Assembly (NCBI GenBank): GCA_964195515.1
Contig: CAXMQO010000061.1
Coordinates: 1-41,545 of the forward strand
Length of the DNA stretch: 41,545 nt
Source: JAHEEL01 sp964195515
GTDB taxonomy: Bacteria; Actinomycetota; Acidimicrobiia; Spongiisociales; UBA5794
Reading direction: 5' to 3'
The notes beneath the pieces were generated by a model that saw only the letters and a program-made list of their open reading frames with translations, was not told where the DNA came from and made no database searches. Position numbers and translations under genes: made by a program. Shown here one piece after another: positions 39,260-41,545 of the stretch; positions within the stretch are counted from its first letter, which is position 1, and each line of letters begins with the position of its first letter.

Positions 39260-40221
39260 TACACCCCATCGACCACCTCGGCGGCACGATCGTGAGTCGT
39301 GGACCTGGTCGGCTCCGCTTCTTCACCGACGGTTGGGGCGATCTATCGGCAATCCAAGCTGCCGACTTGCCATCCGGCAATCCCCCGCCCATCGCAATCG
39401 AATGGGTCTCAGATACTGCGGGTGGCGGGATCAGGATCTCGGTCGGCATCTTCGAGAGCCCCGTTGCGATGCTCCCCGATCATGCGCGACACGGTGCCGT
39501 GACGCGCATCCTGCCCGTGGACGGGACTGATCGCATGGTGGTGTTGATGGCGGCTTGGAACGAACATGACTCTCGAGCGAGATTCGGGATTGCCAGGCGA
39601 CTTGCCAAACGGGGGATCGGCAGTCTCGTGCTCGAGAACCCCTACTACGGGATCCGCCGCCCCACCGACCATGACGGCCAGCCGATTCGCACGGTGGCCG
39701 ACTTCTTCCGAATGGGAATCGGGGCCGTGACCGAAGGGCGCGGGCTACTCGCCTCCGTTCGGGAAGAGGGTCTCATTCCCGGCGTCGCTGGATACTCCAT
39801 GGGTGGGAACATCGCCGCCCTCGTGAGTTCGACCGTGTCGTTCCCGGTCGCCACGGCGCCCCTTGCCGCCTCGTACTCGCCGGCGCCCGTGTATCTCGAT
39901 GGTGCATTACGCGGCGGCATCGACTGGGCCGCCCTCGGTGGGGAGTCGTCGGCCGAGCCCAGGCTCCGCGAGGCGCTCCTCAGGGCCTCAGTACTCGACC
40001 GTCCGCCACCCGATCATGCACGCCATGCCGTGCTGGTCTCAGCCCGGTCCGACGGATACGTGCCGCCCGAGGCAACACGAGCGCTGCACGCCTTCTGGCC
40101 CGGTTCCGAACTCCGCAGTGTTGGTGGCGGCCACGCCACGCTCCTCTGGATGCACAAGAGTGCCCTCGCCGCTGCAATCAAGGACTCGTTCCTTCGCGTG
40201 ACGCGAACGTCAGAGCGGTAA
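39256..40221 (+). CDS. Alpha/beta hydrolase, ABHD18/DUF2048-like
   Basis: A 321-residue protein with the ABHD18-type pattern: VVLMAAWNEHDSRARFGIAR, then LVLENPYYGIRRP, VAGYSMGGNIAALV (nucleophile elbow) and C-terminal VLVSARSDGYVP with GGGHATLLW (acid and His). Substrate unknown. GTG 39256 starts within the stop of the enoyl-CoA hydratase-like gene, so they are coupled. It is the only gene in the main set that ends in TAA, and the antiporter follows after 29 nt. Confidence 0.85.
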   Translation: MIHPIDHLGGTIVSRGPGRLRFFTDGWGDLSAIQAADLPSGNPPPIAIEWVSDTAGGGIRISVGIFESPVAMLPDHARHGAVTRILPVDGTDRMVVLMAAWNEHDSRARFGIARRLAKRGIGSLVLENPYYGIRRPTDHDGQPIRTVADFFRMGIGAVTEGRGLLASVREEGLIPGVAGYSMGGNIAALVSSTVSFPVATAPLAASYSPAPVYLDGALRGGIDWAALGGESSAEPRLREALLRASVLDRPPPDHARHAVLVSARSDGYVPPEATRALHAFWPGSELRSVGGGHATLLWMHKSALAAAIKDSFLRVTRTSER

Positions 40222-40250
40222 CGTACCGTCTCACCCCTGAAGGAAGGAAC

Positions 40251-41480
40251 GTGGACGTCGGGGCCATCATCTATGTCGGCGCGGCACTCTTCGCCTACGC
40301 CCTGGTCTCGAAACGGCTGGCTTCTTCACCGATCTCCGGTCCGCTCGCGTTCGTCACACTGGGCCTTGTCGGATATGCAGCGGGAATCCTCACTCCGGTC
40401 GCGCTGACCGGTTCGCCGATCAGTGCAGTGCTCGAATTCACCCTTGCGCTCTTGCTCTTCACCGACGCCTCCAAGCTCCACCTGCGATCGTGGGAAGGCG
40501 ACATGGCCCTTCCGACAAGGCTGCTCGCGATCGGAATGCCGCTCACGATCGTCCTCGGAACGGGTGTCGCCTACCTCGTCTTCCCGTCGGCAGGGGTTAT
40601 CGGGGCAGCCATCATCGCGACGATCCTGGCACCTACCGACGCAGCTCTCGGGTTCGCTGTCATCACGAACCCACGCGTCCCCATCAGGATTCGCGAAGCG
40701 CTCGGCGTCGAATCGGGACTCAACGACGGCATCGCCCTCCCCATTCTGCTCTTCCTCCTCACCCTCGCCGAGGCTGAGGCAGGAGCCTCCCTGTGGCGCT
40801 TCTTCATCGACGGCATCGGTATCGCGTTGCTTGTCGGTCTCATCGTGGGGATCGGCGCTGCCCTCTCCATCGGATTCGCATTGGAACGATCGTGGATCGG
40901 GAGGCAGTGGGTGCGGATCAGCATGGTCGTCGTTGCGTTCGGAACCTACATCGTGGCCGATCATCTCGGCGGTAGTGGTTTCATCGCCGCATATGTTGCG
41001 GGAATCGGCTTCGGCCGTGTCATCGACCGTCTCGAAACCCCTTCCGAGAACTTCGCAGAACTCGGAGAGGATCTTGGGACGGTGCTCACGATGACGTCGT
41101 TCCTGATCTTCGGGGCGTACCTTCTCGCCCCGAATCTCGCCGCATTCACGCTGGCGACGGTCTTCTACGCCGTGATCAGCCTCACTGCCGTGCGCATGAT
41201 CCCGGTTGCCCTTTCGATGATCGACACACACCTCGCACCCCCCACGTTGACCTACCTCGGTTGGTTCGGTCCACGGGGCCTCGCGTCTATCGTCTTCATC
41301 GGTGTCCTCGTCGAGGAAGTCGGCCTCGAGCACTCCCAACTGATCGTCGGCGCCGTCATCGTGACGGTGGCCCTCAGCGTGTTCCTCCACGGTGTGACGG
41401 CTCCCTGGGGCGCCAACACATACGCAGCGTGGTACAACAGACAGTCCGAGGCAGTGGGCGAGGACGAAAGCGTGGGGTAG
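40251..41480 (+). CDS. Cation:proton antiporter (CPA1-type)
   Basis: A 409-residue membrane protein with about 12 hydrophobic spans. Conserved features: TLALLLFTDASKLHLR, ILAPTDAALGFAVI and VESGLNDGIALPILLF. The last carries the N-D pair of electrogenic CPA-type exchangers in the ion site. A short charged C-terminus follows. Expected to exchange Na+ or K+ for H+ across the plasma membrane. GTG 40251 has GGAAGGAA upstream. Possibly cotranscribed with the two preceding genes. Stop TAG in a GTAG context, followed by the composite element. Confidence 0.92.
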   Translation: MDVGAIIYVGAALFAYALVSKRLASSPISGPLAFVTLGLVGYAAGILTPVALTGSPISAVLEFTLALLLFTDASKLHLRSWEGDMALPTRLLAIGMPLTIVLGTGVAYLVFPSAGVIGAAIIATILAPTDAALGFAVITNPRVPIRIREALGVESGLNDGIALPILLFLLTLAEAEAGASLWRFFIDGIGIALLVGLIVGIGAALSIGFALERSWIGRQWVRISMVVVAFGTYIVADHLGGSGFIAAYVAGIGFGRVIDRLETPSENFAELGEDLGTVLTMTSFLIFGAYLLAPNLAAFTLATVFYAVISLTAVRMIPVALSMIDTHLAPPTLTYLGWFGPRGLASIVFIGVLVEEVGLEHSQLIVGAVIVTVALSVFLHGVTAPWGANTYAAWYNRQSEAVGEDESVG

Positions 41481-41494
41481 GGCCTCGGGGCGGT

Positions 41495-41545
41495 GAGCTA
41501 CCCGCTGCCTGCTACCAGCAAGAGAAGTCCACTTCGCCGACTACC
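41495..41545 (+). repeat. Composite 3' element, copy 4 (cut by the window edge)
   Basis: After the antiporter stop (+ strand): 7-bp units GAGCTAC, CCGCTGC, CTGCTAC and CAGCAAG (41495-41522), then AGAAGTCC, then ACTTCGCCGACTACC (41531-41545). The reverse complement of the last part matches the head of copies 1-3. Relative to the preceding gene the orientation is the same in all four copies. Confidence 0.75.

Overview
This window is high-GC DNA with dense, bidirectional gene packing and many 4-base ATGA/GTGA gene overlaps. The gene set points to Actinomycetota: a DivIVA-like coiled-coil protein, an HbhA-like protein preceded by an XRE regulator, PIN-PhoH, a GCS2 glutamate-cysteine ligase, DUF4190/DUF2752/DUF4332 proteins and a CtaA/CtaB pair. 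A class such as Acidimicrobiia is my best guess. That assignment is inference, because no rRNA or marker tree was available. I see no phage, IS element, CRISPR array, tRNA or rRNA. This looks like core chromosome.

Layout. 1-5.9 kb: partial membrane protein, hflX, phoH2, gpsA, tag, and a DAHP-synthase-like/chorismate mutase fusion behind a Tyr/Phe leader-peptide attenuator. 6-12.8 kb: heme A operon (ctaA-ctaB-kinase), a 35-residue membrane peptide, a MenH-like hydrolase without a standard start codon, a second alpha/beta hydrolase, a 2Fe-2S ferredoxin-like protein, and selD, read through an in-frame UGA as selenocysteine. 12.8-22 kb: mgtE with a leader ORF, a Thr-rich lipoprotein, a class IV aminotransferase, a membrane molybdopterin oxidoreductase, a CBS-domain protein, nadE and GCS2 ligase. 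22-24.2 kb: an M20 peptidase remnant and the aroF-tyrA operon. 24.2-30.5 kb: epimerase-acyltransferase pair, HTH-HbhA-like pair, DUF4332, a MobA-like transferase, an eRF1-like (baeRF) protein and an excisionase-type HTH protein. 30.5-41.5 kb: DivIVA-like protein, DUF4190-DUF2752, DUF4388, ppdK, CapA, ParA plus zinc-ribbon partner, hotdog thioesterase, enoyl-CoA hydratase-like protein, ABHD18-like hydrolase and a cation/proton antiporter.

Regulatory style. At least 14 starts have a TAnnnT (or CAnnnT) -10 hexamer 6-9 nt before the start codon and no Shine-Dalgarno sequence, which implies widespread leaderless transcription. Two leaders look regulatory. One encodes a 14-residue peptide with two Tyr and two Phe codons and has mutually exclusive hairpins, upstream of the DAHPS-like/CM gene. 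The other is a 31-codon ORF filling most of the mgtE leader.

The most unusual structure is in the intergenic DNA. Gene 3' ends repeatedly carry 8-bp tandem units of the form GTAGNNNN, oriented with the gene and supplying its TAG stop. Because 8 is not a multiple of 3, successive units put TAG in all three frames. A related composite element occurs four times after stop codons: 7-bp units followed by a conserved head that reads ACTTCGC(G/C)GACTAC in gene sense. Pure 7-bp arrays occupy several further intergenic regions.
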